Source: Eubacteriales bacterium (GTDB lineage: Bacteria; Bacillota; Clostridia; Lachnospirales; Lachnospiraceae). From it: a stretch of DNA of 64,000 bases. The notes under the pieces were generated by a model. That model was not told the DNA's origin. It did not search any database and worked only from the letters and a program-made list of their open reading frames with translations. The translations under genes were made by a program, and so were the position numbers. Where the stretch lies: the NCBI GenBank assembly GCA_030537935.1, contig JAUNUY010000004.1, positions 1-64,000 on the forward strand, written 5' to 3'. The number at the start of each line of letters is the position of its first letter. The first letter of the stretch is position 1. Below are positions 34,455 to 43,906 of this stretch, piece by piece.

Positions 34455-35265
34455 GATGTTTCAGTACGACTTTATGCAAAAGGCTTTTTTGATGTCCGTC
34501 GTACTGTCCATGGCCATACCCTGTATCGGCGTCATTGTCGTATTCAAGCGGCTGTCCATGACGGGGGATGCACTGAGCCATTCGTCTCTGGCAGGTGTGG
34601 CGACGGGTATCGTCTTCAGTTTGAACCCGATTTTTACGTCCATGGCGGCCTGTCTTTTAGCGGCGTTGGTCATCGAGTTGATTCGTCGTCGGATACCGCA
34701 TCATGCGGATTTGGCCATTGCGGTGGTGATGTCGGCCAATGTGGCGGTCGCGGGTGTCATGACCCGTTTCATGAAACGGGCGACAAACCTTCACAGCTTT
34801 CTGTTCGGCTCCATCGTGGCCGTGACAACGGAGGAGATGATTTCGGTGTTGGTGATTTCGGCACTGGTCATCATCGTATTTTTTCTGTTTTACAAAGAAC
34901 TGTTTTATACCACCTATGATGAAGAGAGTGCCCGTCTGGCCGGCGTTCCGGTCAATGTGGTCAATATCATTTTCACGTTTCTGACCGCGTTAACGATTTC
35001 CGTGGCGGCCCGGACCGTAGGGACGTTGATTGTATCGTCTTTCATCGTCGTGCCGATTGCATGTGCGATGCAGTTTGCGGGCAGTTTCAAGGGGACCATT
35101 CGACAGGCCGTCGGATATGCCGTCTTCTTCAGCATGGTCGGTTTAACGTTATCTTATCACTTTAAATTGGTACCGGGTGCGACAATGGTCCTGGTCGGTA
35201 TCATCACACTGGCAATCGTCGTGGTCGCCAAGCGAATGTTGCATGCGCTGCGACGGATTATATGA
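34438..35265 (+). CDS. znuB: Zinc/manganese-type metal ABC transporter permease
   Basis: A 275-residue permease of the ABC-3 family with about eight hydrophobic segments and the typical MTGDALSHSSLAGVATGIVF block around residue 40. It forms the channel for the znuC product. The stop codon overlaps an in-frame ATG of the following regulator gene, though a better start lies 15 bp later. Confidence 0.92.
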   Translation: MGPILEMFQYDFMQKAFLMSVVLSMAIPCIGVIVVFKRLSMTGDALSHSSLAGVATGIVFSLNPIFTSMAACLLAALVIELIRRRIPHHADLAIAVVMSANVAVAGVMTRFMKRATNLHSFLFGSIVAVTTEEMISVLVISALVIIVFFLFYKELFYTTYDEESARLAGVPVNVVNIIFTFLTALTISVAARTVGTLIVSSFIVVPIACAMQFAGSFKGTIRQAVGYAVFFSMVGLTLSYHFKLVPGATMVLVGIITLAIVVVAKRMLHALRRII

Positions 35266-35276
35266 AGGGGGATGTT

Positions 35277-35675
35277 ATGAGATATAACACGAAACAAAGA
35301 GAAGCAATGCTTGCCGTACTGAGAGAACATATGGGCAAGGGAATCACCGTTCGTCAACTGGTACAGATTATGAAAGACCGTAACACGGGGGTCGGGGAGT
35401 CGACCTTGTACCGGAGAATGCGTCATTTCGAGGATGAAAACCTGGTACGCAGCTATAAGCTGAACGGGGAGAGTTACTACGAATTCCTGCCGCAGGACGA
35501 TTGCATGCATCATCTGCATTTGGTTTGCAAGAACTGCCATCGGACCCTGCACCTGGATTGTGATTTTATGGAGCACTTTAATGACCATGTCTTAAAGGAA
35601 CACGGTTTCCGTATTGACCGGCCGAAGTCCGTCATTTACGGTGTTTGCAAGGAATGTGCAGAGGAAGATGAATAA
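35277..35675 (+). CDS. zur: Fur-family metalloregulator, probably Zur
   Basis: A 132-residue Fur-fold repressor: N-terminal winged helix (about residues 1-75, with STLYRRMRHFEDENLV) and C-terminal dimerisation domain with structural zinc cysteines CKNC and CKEC, plus His-rich regulatory site HHLHLVC. Operon placement behind znuCB favours Zur over Fur or PerR. The ATG at 35277 has AAGGGGG upstream; an alternative start at 35262 would overlap znuB. It may control the CobW cluster box at 28185. Confidence 0.85.
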   Translation: MRYNTKQREAMLAVLREHMGKGITVRQLVQIMKDRNTGVGESTLYRRMRHFEDENLVRSYKLNGESYYEFLPQDDCMHHLHLVCKNCHRTLHLDCDFMEHFNDHVLKEHGFRIDRPKSVIYGVCKECAEEDE

Positions 35676-36936
35676 CATCGTGATTGTCGGCGGCGGTGCT
35701 GCCGGCATGACGGCGGCCCTGGCCGCCAAGCGGGCGGATAATAACGTGCTCCTGTTGGAGCGGAATGAAAACCTCGGGAAAAAGCTTCGGATTACCGGCA
35801 AGGGCCGTTGCAACATTACGAATGCGACGGAGCCCGAGTCGATTATCCGGGCGACGGTACGGAACGGTAAGTTTTTGTACACTGCACTCTATACGTATAC
35901 AAACGACGACATCGTCCGCTTTCTGGAAGAAAACGGTGTGCCGACGAAGGTCGAACGCGGGATGCGCGTTTTCCCCGTTTCGGACAAGGCGGCCGATGTC
36001 GTCGCCGCATTTTCCGGGGCGTTGAAGCGTGGCGGCATACGTGTTCAACGCAATATCCGAGTGAACCGTTTGATTATCCGGTCGGGCCGGATTCAAGGCC
36101 TGCAAACGATGGGCGGGGAGGAGCTGGCGGCCGACCGTGTCATACTGGCGACGGGTGGTCGATCCTATCCGTCTACCGGGTCGGACGGTAGCGGTTATCG
36201 TCTGGCCGAGCAGGCGGGACACACCATCGTACCGACCGTGCCGGTATTGACGGGCTTGCGTGCATCCGAGGGTGCGGCAGGTACAGATACGGTTCGTGCC
36301 CTTTCGGGCCTAAGTTTGAAAAACGTGGGATTGCGAATTTCGGTGGACGGTAAAAATTGTTATGATGCTTTCGGGGAACTTTTATTTACCCATACGGGCA
36401 TCAGCGGACCTATGGTATTGACGGCGAGCAGTGTGGCGAATTTGTCGTTTCCCTGTACCGCAGTCATTGACTTCAAGCCGGCGCTGGACGAATCGGCACT
36501 GGATAGAAGGTGGATTCGTCTGTTGGCATCGTCACCGGAGCGACAGTTGAGAAATCTGATGAAGGACTTGTTACCGAATAAAGCCATTGAACCGGTGTTG
36601 GTTCGTGCCGGTGCCAATCCGTTTGCAAAAGCCCACACGGTGGACCGTGTCCGTCGTCGGGCATTGATAGATGTGATGAAGAATTTTTCGATACCGCTTG
36701 CGGGACGCGGCAGCTTTCGGGAAGCGGTCGTGACCCGGGGCGGCGTGGATGTACGGGAAGTGGATCCGTATACCATGGCGTCGAAGAAGGTGGACGGTTT
36801 ATACTTTGCCGGGGAACTCTTGGATATGGATGCCCTTACCGGCGGATATAATTTACAGATTGCCTGGTCGACCGGTTATTTGGCCGGTTGCAGTGCGGCG
36901 GAAAAAGGAGATGGAAATGTTCAGTATAGCGATTGA
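35668..36936 (+). CDS. HI0933/BaiN-family NAD(P)/FAD-dependent oxidoreductase
   Basis: A 422-residue flavoprotein. The FAD-binding dinucleotide fold is at the N-terminus (IVGGGAAGMTAALAAKRA); KLRITGKGRCNITNA near residue 38 and LFTHTGISGPMVL near 235 are family signatures, and GELLDMDALTGGYNLQIAWS closes the FAD site. Family members carry broad annotations (BaiN, aminoacetone oxidase), and the true substrate is usually unknown. It overlaps the regulator gene by 8 bp and cmk by 20 bp. Confidence 0.9.
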   Translation: MNNIVIVGGGAAGMTAALAAKRADNNVLLLERNENLGKKLRITGKGRCNITNATEPESIIRATVRNGKFLYTALYTYTNDDIVRFLEENGVPTKVERGMRVFPVSDKAADVVAAFSGALKRGGIRVQRNIRVNRLIIRSGRIQGLQTMGGEELAADRVILATGGRSYPSTGSDGSGYRLAEQAGHTIVPTVPVLTGLRASEGAAGTDTVRALSGLSLKNVGLRISVDGKNCYDAFGELLFTHTGISGPMVLTASSVANLSFPCTAVIDFKPALDESALDRRWIRLLASSPERQLRNLMKDLLPNKAIEPVLVRAGANPFAKAHTVDRVRRRALIDVMKNFSIPLAGRGSFREAVVTRGGVDVREVDPYTMASKKVDGLYFAGELLDMDALTGGYNLQIAWSTGYLAGCSAAEKGDGNVQYSD

Positions 36937-37609
36937 CGGGCCATCGGGTTCGGGCAAGAGTACGATAGCCAAACGAATTGCACGTCGGTTTACGGCGGCC
37001 GGTACACAGACGGTTTATGTGGATACCGGCGCCCTGTACCGGGCATTGGCCTATTTTCTTTTGCAGAATCTGTCCGAGAATGACTTGGATGACGGAGAAC
37101 AGGTCGCACGTGCCTGTGAGGAAGTACGTGTTTCTCTGCATTATGAAGATGGTCGGCAGGTGGTGACGGTTAACGGTGAAGATGTGACGGACCGGTTGCG
37201 GACGGAAGCGGTCAGTCGCTTGACGTCCCGAATTGCCGTCTATCCCGCCGTGCGGGACACCTTGTTACAGTTGCAACGTCGGATGGCGAAGCATTACAAT
37301 GTAGTCATGGACGGCCGGGACATCGGTACCTGCGTTTTACCGGAAGCGAATGTAAAGATTTTTTTGGAAGCATCTGCGGAAATTCGTGCCAAGCGCCGCT
37401 ATGACGAGCTGGTGCTTCGCGGGGAAACGGCAGATTATGAGCAAGTGTTGAATGATATCATCGTTCGGGATGAGCGGGATCGTAATCGCAAGGTGGCACC
37501 CTTACGTCAAGCGGCAGATGCCGTTTTATTGGATACGTCGACAATGGATATCCAAGCGGTGGAAGAGGCTGTGATGGTCGTTTGTACGGAGCGTCTATGT
37601 GTGAAGTAG
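36917..37609 (+). CDS. cmk: Cytidylate kinase
   Basis: A 230-residue kinase that phosphorylates CMP and dCMP. P-loop IDGPSGSGKSTIAKRIA at residues 5-21, YVDTGALYRALAYF, the MDGRDIGTCVLPEANVKIFL block and the lid RDERDRNRKVAPL are all present. The ATG at 36917 follows AAAGGAG, so the longer in-frame reading is rejected. It is followed by ispH and rpsA with overlaps, the conserved Clostridia-type cmk-ispH-rpsA arrangement. Confidence 0.96.
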   Translation: MFSIAIDGPSGSGKSTIAKRIARRFTAAGTQTVYVDTGALYRALAYFLLQNLSENDLDDGEQVARACEEVRVSLHYEDGRQVVTVNGEDVTDRLRTEAVSRLTSRIAVYPAVRDTLLQLQRRMAKHYNVVMDGRDIGTCVLPEANVKIFLEASAEIRAKRRYDELVLRGETADYEQVLNDIIVRDERDRNRKVAPLRQAADAVLLDTSTMDIQAVEEAVMVVCTERLCVK

Positions 37610-38457
37610 TGATTGCGGAACATGCGGGTTTCTGCTTCGGCGTCCGACGGGCGATTGACAAGGCCTATGCCGAAGAAGGACGAGACCGCATTTATACCTA
37701 TGGTTCGCTGATTCATAACGATGAGGTCATGCGTGATTTGGCAGGGCGCGGTATTAGACAGGTGGATGAACTGAAGACGTTTTCGAGCCTTGCGCCCGGC
37801 ACGGTAATCATCCGATCGCACGGTATTTCGGAAGCGGAAGAACGCTTTCTCGGTCAATGCGGACATAAACTCATTGATACGACTTGTCCGTACGTAAAAA
37901 AAATTCATAAAATCGTGCGAAGGGCGTCATCGGCGGGGAAACAGGTTATCATCGTCGGTGACCGCCGGCATCCGGAAATTCGCGGCATTTGCGGATGGTG
38001 TCGTCATACGCCGTTTGTCGTGGAAACGCCCGAGGAAGCGGCGGAACTCCCGGTCGGAAACGGTCAAAAGGCTGTTGTTGTCGCACAAACGACATTTAAT
38101 TTACTAAAATACCGAAAACTGGTTGAAATAATCCGAAAAAGGGAGTATGATATAGATGTTTTAGACACAATTTGTCAGGCGACGGAGGAAAGGCAGGCGG
38201 CAACACGCTCGTTGGCCAGGGCGGCCGACGCCATGATAGTTGTAGGAGACAGAAAAAGCTCGAATACCCGAAAGCTTTATGAGATTTCCGTGAAGGAATG
38301 TAAGGATACGTTTTTTGTACAAACCGCCTCAGATCTGGAGATAGAGAAACTTGTAGGAAAAAAGCTCGTGGGTATAACGGCCGGAGCCAGTGCTCCGAAA
38401 AATATTATTGAGGAGGTTCTTTACGAATGTCAGAAGTGTCTTTTAAACAAATGTTAG
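37597..38457 (+). CDS. ispH: 4-hydroxy-3-methylbut-2-enyl diphosphate reductase
   Basis: The 286-residue last enzyme of the MEP isoprenoid pathway, an iron-sulfur protein making IPP and DMAPP. The three cluster cysteines are visible in AGFCFGVRRA (Cys13), IDTTCPYVKKIH (about 96) and DTICQATEERQ (about 192). The ATG at 37597 follows GGAG; a TTG at 37582 is less likely. It overlaps cmk by 13 bp and rpsA by 31 bp in another frame. Confidence 0.95.
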   Translation: MCEVVIAEHAGFCFGVRRAIDKAYAEEGRDRIYTYGSLIHNDEVMRDLAGRGIRQVDELKTFSSLAPGTVIIRSHGISEAEERFLGQCGHKLIDTTCPYVKKIHKIVRRASSAGKQVIIVGDRRHPEIRGICGWCRHTPFVVETPEEAAELPVGNGQKAVVVAQTTFNLLKYRKLVEIIRKREYDIDVLDTICQATEERQAATRSLARAADAMIVVGDRKSSNTRKLYEISVKECKDTFFVQTASDLEIEKLVGKKLVGITAGASAPKNIIEEVLYECQKCLLNKC

Positions 38458-39617
38458 AGGAAGAAACCATCAACAGCGTACATAACGGTGATGTGGTAGA
38501 AGGAACGGTTGTCGAAGTGAAGCCGGACATGATTATCATGAACATCAACTGTAAGTACGAAGGTATCATCGAACGCAAAGAGTATACGGCGAATCCGGAA
38601 GCGGATTTGACGACGATGGTACAGGAAGGTGATAAGATTACCGCCAAAGTGATGCGCGTCAATGAGCAAATCGGTTATGTATTGATGACATACCGTAAGC
38701 TGGCACAGGAGAAGATTTACCTGGAGCTGGAGAAGCATTACGAAGACAAGGATGTCCTGGAAGGTGTCGTTACGCAGGTACGCGTGGGCGGTCTGGTTGT
38801 AGACTACAAGGGCGTACACGTGTTCGTGCCGGCCAGCCTGGTATCCGATCGCTATGAAAAAGATTTGTCCAAGTATCAAGGACAGGAGATTCGTTTCGTC
38901 GTAACGGAATGCAATCCGAGAAGACGCCGTATTATCGGTAACCGTCGCATGATTCTGAATGAAGAACGTGCCAAGATGGAAGCGGAAGCATTGGAGCGTC
39001 TGGAAGAGAAAACGCGTGTACAGGGTACGGTGAAGAACCTGACCAAGTTCGGTGCGTTTGTGGACCTGGGCGGTATCGACGGCCTGTTGCACATTTCCGA
39101 AATGGGCTGGGGTCGCGTTCGTACACCGAAGGATTATGTACAAGTCGGCGATGAGATTGAAGTTTTGATTAAGGGTATTGACGGCAACCGCGTCAGCTTG
39201 ACGACGAAGTTCCCGGAAGATGATCCCTGGGCAAATCTCAATGAGAAGTACCCGATCAATTCGGAAGTGCGCGGTACGGTTGCACGTCTGACGGATTTCG
39301 GTGCGTTCGTTGAACTGGAGCCGGGCGTTGATGCATTATTGCACGTATCCCAAATTTCCAGAGAGCGTATTGAGAAGCCGGAAGATGTATTGAATATCGG
39401 TGAAGAAATTGAAGCATTGATCATCGATAACAATGCCATCGAAAAGAAAATCAGCTTGAGTATTCGTGAATTGGAGTTCCGTAGAAGACGTTTTGCCATG
39501 GAGCAGGGCGAAGAGCCGGAACCGATGATGGAAGAAGCGCCGGAAACGGACGAAGTACAGGATGATATCGTGGAAGAGGCGGCAGCGCCGGCCATGGAAG
39601 AGGCATCGGAAGAATAA
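38427..39617 (+). CDS. rpsA: 30S ribosomal protein S1 homologue
   Basis: A 396-residue protein with four S1 RNA-binding repeats (about residues 20-90, 105-170, 192-260 and 278-346), each with the GTV...FGAFVDL or similar core, and an acidic C-terminal tail rich in Glu/Ala/Pro. Four repeats is the short form usual in Firmicutes rather than the six of Escherichia coli. The ATG lies 8 bp after GAGGAGGTT, inside the 3' end of ispH. Confidence 0.93.
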   Translation: MSEVSFKQMLEEETINSVHNGDVVEGTVVEVKPDMIIMNINCKYEGIIERKEYTANPEADLTTMVQEGDKITAKVMRVNEQIGYVLMTYRKLAQEKIYLELEKHYEDKDVLEGVVTQVRVGGLVVDYKGVHVFVPASLVSDRYEKDLSKYQGQEIRFVVTECNPRRRRIIGNRRMILNEERAKMEAEALERLEEKTRVQGTVKNLTKFGAFVDLGGIDGLLHISEMGWGRVRTPKDYVQVGDEIEVLIKGIDGNRVSLTTKFPEDDPWANLNEKYPINSEVRGTVARLTDFGAFVELEPGVDALLHVSQISRERIEKPEDVLNIGEEIEALIIDNNAIEKKISLSIRELEFRRRRFAMEQGEEPEPMMEEAPETDEVQDDIVEEAAAPAMEEASEE

Positions 39618-39629
39618 GATTGAATCACG

Positions 39630-39659
39630 GCAGTGTGGCGTTGGCCACACTGCTTTTTT
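39630..39659 (+). terminator. Terminator after rpsA
   Basis: A ten-pair stem GCAGTGTGGC/GCCACACTGC with a GTTG loop and six T. Confidence 0.9.
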
Positions 39660-39728
39660 CACGGAAATCGCCCGCCATGGGGCGGCCGCAAACGGATGTT
39701 CGGCGGTCGCTTCATGACGGGCGGTTCG

Positions 39729-40826
39729 TTATACCGGGAATATTTTTTTCAGATTGTCCAGACGGGCGGTGGCCTGCTCTAGCAGGAGATCCGCCAGGAC
39801 GAGGTTGACCATGGATTCGACGACAACGACGGCCCGCGGGAAAATGACGGGGTCGTGTCGTCCGGTGACGGACAGTTCCATGGGTGTGCCGTCCGTTCGG
39901 ACCGTCCGTTGCGGTTGACTGATGGACGGGGTCGGTTTGAAATGAACGCTCACCTCCAGGGGCTCTCCGTCGGCGATACCGCCCAAGACGCCGCCGGCAT
40001 GATTGGTGGCCGTTCGGATGCGATTGTCACGAAGTACGAACGCGTCGTTACAGTCGCTGCCCCGACAGGTGGATGCGCCGGTACCGATACCGATTTCTAC
40101 GGCTTTTACGCCGCCGATGGAGAACAGCGCTTGTCCCAGAAGGGCGTCCAGCTTTCGAAAGACCGGCTCGCCGAGACCGGTCGGGATGTTCAAAGTACGA
40201 CAGCGAACGATGCCGCCCATGGAATCACCCGCTTTCGCCGCTGCCAGGACGGCGGCTTCGGCCTCCGCCGCCAAGGGATGCGGCATGTAGAGGGCGTTGG
40301 TATCCCGCAGACTGAGATCGACTTCGTCCGGCGGGATGGTGATGTGTCCCGTTGCGGCTGTGTAGGCGTCGGTTTGGATGCCGAAACATGACAGCAGCTT
40401 CGCGGCAACGGCACCACCGATGACGCGGCCAATGGTTTCCCGACCTGAGGAACGGCCGCCGCCGCGATAATCGCGGTGACCATATTTTTTATCGAAGGTA
40501 AAGTCGGCATGTGCCGGACGATAGCAGTTCTTCAGATGGCCGTAATCCTTGCTGCGTTGGTTTTCATTATAGACGGCAACGCTGATGGGGGTTCCCGTGG
40601 TCCGGTCGTCAAACAGACCCGAAAGGATGACCGCCCGATCCGCTTCCCGCCGCGGTGTCGTCAGGGCGGACTGGCCGGGTCTGCGGCGTTGCAGTGCCCG
40701 ATTAATATCCTCCGCCGTTAAGACCAGACCGGCGGGACAGCCGTCTATCACCGCGCCGAGACCCGCACCGTGGGATTCGCCCCAAGTTGTTACCGTAAAA
40801 ATTTTGCCGAATGTTGAACCGCTCAT
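39729..40826 (-). CDS. aroC: Chorismate synthase
   Basis: The 365-residue FMN-dependent enzyme of the last shikimate step (EPSP to chorismate). Family signatures are GESHGAGLGAVIDGCPAG, RRPGQSALTTPRREAD, RPAHADFTFDKKYGHRDYRG and GGRSSGRETIGRV. The ATG at 40826 follows GAGGGAGG. It stands alone on the minus strand; aroQ for the third pathway step lies 3 kb away on the plus strand. Confidence 0.96.
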   Translation of the reverse strand: MSGSTFGKIFTVTTWGESHGAGLGAVIDGCPAGLVLTAEDINRALQRRRPGQSALTTPRREADRAVILSGLFDDRTTGTPISVAVYNENQRSKDYGHLKNCYRPAHADFTFDKKYGHRDYRGGGRSSGRETIGRVIGGAVAAKLLSCFGIQTDAYTAATGHITIPPDEVDLSLRDTNALYMPHPLAAEAEAAVLAAAKAGDSMGGIVRCRTLNIPTGLGEPVFRKLDALLGQALFSIGGVKAVEIGIGTGASTCRGSDCNDAFVLRDNRIRTATNHAGGVLGGIADGEPLEVSVHFKPTPSISQPQRTVRTDGTPMELSVTGRHDPVIFPRAVVVVESMVNLVLADLLLEQATARLDNLKKIFPV

Positions 40827-40907
40827 ATTTGCCCTCCCTCTACGGATGTGTTCTTTTATTAAGATACAATATCCGGCGGAACATGGCAAGTCTTTCGAAG
40901 GACATGC

Positions 40908-40936
40908 TGGACAACGGGGGCGATTTCATATATTAT
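40908..40936 (+). promoter_or_regulatory. Promoter of the MATE-ABC exporter-aroQ transcription unit
   Basis: TGGACA and TATTAT separated by 17 bp, 23 bp before the MATE start codon. Confidence 0.55.
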
Positions 40937-40959
40937 AAGTTTATACTTGGAGGCGGCAT

Positions 40960-42321
40960 ATGGAAGTGAATATGACGACGGGGCGGCCGTATAAAACGCT
41001 GGTGCCTTTTGCACTGAATGTTCTGGTGGGAAACCTGGTTCTGCAACTTTATAATGTCTGTGATTCCGTCATCGTCGGAAACTTCAACGATGCGCGATCC
41101 GTCGCCGCAATCGGGGTCGTCACCCCGATTAATTTTATGTTTATCGGCTTTATCAGTGGTCTTTGTGCCGGTATCAGCATAAAGTTGGCGGACCGTTACG
41201 GTGCGGATGATCGGGAAGGTTTGCGTGCACATGCGGGGACGGCCGTACTGATTGCACTGGTGGTATCACTCATGCTTTCCGTCGGCTTGATTTTGTTCAA
41301 CCCGGCCTTGTTGACCTTGCTTCGGACACCCACATCCATTTATGCGGACAGTCGGGCCTACTTGAATATCCTCTACGGCGGGATTATCGTGACGGTCGGC
41401 TTCAATCTCTCTATCGGGATGATGCGGGCCGTCGGCGACAGTCGGTCGCCGCTCTTCTTTTATGTCGGTGCATCATTGCTGAACATACTCCTGGATTTGA
41501 TTTTCGTCGGTCTCTTTGATATGGGCGTACCCGGTGCGGCCTATGCCACCATCCTGGCCCAGGCCATCGGTCTCGTGATGCAGATTCTGTACTTACGACG
41601 GCGATTTTCGCTCTTGCACTTTGAGCGGCGTCATCTCAGATGGCAGCCGCAATGTGTCAAGAATATTCTGAATCAAGCCTTGCCCATGGGCATACAGTTT
41701 TCCATTACGGCAATCGGGACCTTGGTCGTACAGGCGGCGTTGAATACCTACGGGCCGGAAATCATTGCCGGTTTTTCAGCGGCCAATAAGGTGCAGGCAC
41801 TCGGTTTTCAGCTCTATCTTTCATTGGCCATTGCCATTGCAACCTTTGTGGGACAAAATCGTGGCGCCCGTCGTCCGGACAGAATAAGGGCGGGTGTGCG
41901 ACAGACCATGTGGATGGCACTGGCTTGTTCGGCGGTGGTGATGGTCGTGACGCTGGTCGCTGGACGTATCTTCGTCGGCATGTTTACGACCGATCCTTCG
42001 GACGCCATGATGGGTGCGGGCCTGACGTATTACAGGGTGGCCTTTTCCATGTATCCGATTTTGGCCTTGTTGATTGTCTATCGCAATGCCTTGCAGGGGC
42101 TGGGATTCTCCGGTTGGGCCATGATGGCCGGTGTTGTGGAAATGATTGTCCGGGTGGCGGTCATTGTATTTTTAACGGATGCCATGGGTTACGTTGGTGT
42201 CTGTCTTTCCGACCCCCTGGCATGGATTCCGGCGGGGATTGGATTGGTCATCGTATTTTATCGCAAGCTGCGGCAGGTGGAAAGGAAGGCGGGGTATGCT
42301 CATGCAAACGGAGAAGATTGA
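40960..42321 (+). CDS. MATE family efflux transporter
   Basis: A 453-residue polytopic MATE-family protein with about 12 helices in two halves; the N-terminal LVPFALNVLVGNLVLQLYNV and DSVIVGNFNDARSVAAIG are family-typical. It is more like the DinF/NorM-type group than the first MATE of this window (2234). GGAGG precedes the ATG. The next gene, an ABC ATPase, overlaps by 26 bp. Substrate unknown. Confidence 0.9.
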   Translation: MEVNMTTGRPYKTLVPFALNVLVGNLVLQLYNVCDSVIVGNFNDARSVAAIGVVTPINFMFIGFISGLCAGISIKLADRYGADDREGLRAHAGTAVLIALVVSLMLSVGLILFNPALLTLLRTPTSIYADSRAYLNILYGGIIVTVGFNLSIGMMRAVGDSRSPLFFYVGASLLNILLDLIFVGLFDMGVPGAAYATILAQAIGLVMQILYLRRRFSLLHFERRHLRWQPQCVKNILNQALPMGIQFSITAIGTLVVQAALNTYGPEIIAGFSAANKVQALGFQLYLSLAIAIATFVGQNRGARRPDRIRAGVRQTMWMALACSAVVMVVTLVAGRIFVGMFTTDPSDAMMGAGLTYYRVAFSMYPILALLIVYRNALQGLGFSGWAMMAGVVEMIVRVAVIVFLTDAMGYVGVCLSDPLAWIPAGIGLVIVFYRKLRQVERKAGYAHANGED

Positions 42322-43240
42322 AAGGGACGTTGTCCGGACGGAAGACGGGTTACAACCGTGGCGAGCACCCGTGTTGGAAATGCGGCATGTCGGCAAGTGT
42401 TACGGGACGGTCCGTGCATTGACGGGTGTATCGTTGCAATTGTTTCCGGGGACCGTTTACGGGGTTATCGGCCATAACGGGGCGGGGAAGACGACCTTGT
42501 TGAACTTGGCGGGTAATCTGGCGGGCGGTCATACGGGAGAGGTTTACCGAAGACCGCAGTTACGCATCGGCCTGATGCCCGAACATGCCGGTTTTTATTC
42601 CGGCTGTTCCGCAGTGGACAATTTGGAACTCAAGGCTTTGGCGATGGGCGTTTCGTCCGCAAGGCGGCGAGCGACGGAATTGGTGGCGATGGCGAATCTG
42701 CCGGAGAAGCGTAAGGTTCGGACCTTTTCCGCCGGGATGAGGCAGCGCCTGGCTTTCGTCATGGCATTGGTCGGCGAACCGGACCTGTTGTTGCTGGATG
42801 ATCCGTTCAACGGGATGGATGATGCGGGCAGAGCGTTCGTGTGCCGGGAAGTGAAACGATGTAAGGAACGCGGCGTGACCGTGGTGGCGGCAGGCCATCA
42901 GGTCGCGATGTTGAAGCAGATGGCGGATGAGTATTTCGTCTTGGCCGACGGTGAGATTGTGCGTCATGTATGTGCGGCATCGCTTCGGGCGATAAGAAAC
43001 CGTCGCTTGTATCTGCAAGTCCGGGATTTGACCGTAGCGGTCGTGAGTTTGCGGAAGCGTTGTCCGGAGCTGGATTTTACGGTGGATGACGGAGGTGTTA
43101 TTGTCATCAGTAATCCGCCCGAGAACGTTTCCCGTATTTTCAAGCGATTGATAAAGGATAAGGTGAAGATTACCGCCTCGCATACGACGGCGCGTGATAT
43201 TGAGGATGTACTGGCGGCGACGGGAGGTTCGGATGATTAA
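42296..43240 (+). CDS. ABC-2 type exporter ATP-binding protein
   Basis: A 314-residue ABC ATPase of the exporter type. Walker A is GHNGAGKTT near residue 63 and the signature is FSAGMRQRLAFV. Walker B reads LLLLDDPFNGMD, with Asp in place of the usual catalytic Glu. A C-terminal extension of about 90 residues is typical for drug or lantibiotic exporters. The ATG at 42296 follows GGAAGGCGGGG, overlapping the MATE gene. It pairs with the membrane protein that follows with an 8-bp overlap. Cargo unknown. Confidence 0.85.
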   Translation: MLMQTEKIERDVVRTEDGLQPWRAPVLEMRHVGKCYGTVRALTGVSLQLFPGTVYGVIGHNGAGKTTLLNLAGNLAGGHTGEVYRRPQLRIGLMPEHAGFYSGCSAVDNLELKALAMGVSSARRRATELVAMANLPEKRKVRTFSAGMRQRLAFVMALVGEPDLLLLDDPFNGMDDAGRAFVCREVKRCKERGVTVVAAGHQVAMLKQMADEYFVLADGEIVRHVCAASLRAIRNRRLYLQVRDLTVAVVSLRKRCPELDFTVDDGGVIVISNPPENVSRIFKRLIKDKVKITASHTTARDIEDVLAATGGSDD

Positions 43241-43898
43241 CGTGTTGCGAATGGAGTGGAAGAAATTGTTCATCCTCCCCCGACGTTGGTTCATGGTCAT
43301 ATTGTTTTTTGCGGCTTTATTTTTGACGACCATGCGGTGGACACCTTGGCCTTCGGAACCCTTCGGGTTCCTGTTACCGTGGCTTGCCGCATTTGCCTAT
43401 TGTCTCGCCATGGATGAACGGTGCAGCGGATTCTCGGCGCATCTGAGAACGCTGCCGGGGATACGATGCCATCTACTGTACGCTAAGTTGATAATCAATA
43501 CGGCAATGGCGGCTGTTGCAAGTTTGACGGCGACTCTGGCATACGGATTCGTGACGGGGGCGTGGCAGTGGCAGCCGGCCTTGGTTTTGTGGTTGTGTGA
43601 AGCGACGATGATGTGGGGGATTACGGGGATGGTATTATTGTTCAGGCATCGGTTAATTTCATTGATACCAGCCGTTGCATGGAGCAGCGGGTTGATATAC
43701 GGTGCCATGATTCATAATCCGACCGCCGGTGATTGGCTTCGGTGGGTGATACCCGTTTTTCCCGTTCGGCGGATGTTGGCGGCCGCAACGGATGTTCTGC
43801 CGCCGTCTGCCTGGTCATGGTGCGGTTATATGGCAGCAATGGGCATTCTATCGGCGGGTATCGGATTTATCGTTGACGGACGTCGGGCGGTACGTTAG
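43233..43898 (+). CDS. ABC-2 type membrane subunit, unrecognised subfamily
   Basis: A 221-residue hydrophobic protein with about six membrane segments, starting MINVLRMEWKKLFIL, an opening common to ABC-2 permeases. Together with the preceding ATPase it would make a small exporter. No close family can be named. The ATG at 43233 follows GGGAGG and overlaps the ATPase gene by 8 bp. aroQ follows after 8 bp, probably on the same transcript. Confidence 0.75.
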   Translation: MINVLRMEWKKLFILPRRWFMVILFFAALFLTTMRWTPWPSEPFGFLLPWLAAFAYCLAMDERCSGFSAHLRTLPGIRCHLLYAKLIINTAMAAVASLTATLAYGFVTGAWQWQPALVLWLCEATMMWGITGMVLLFRHRLISLIPAVAWSSGLIYGAMIHNPTAGDWLRWVIPVFPVRRMLAAATDVLPPSAWSWCGYMAAMGILSAGIGFIVDGRRAVR

Positions 43899-43906
43899 GA
43901 GGAGTT

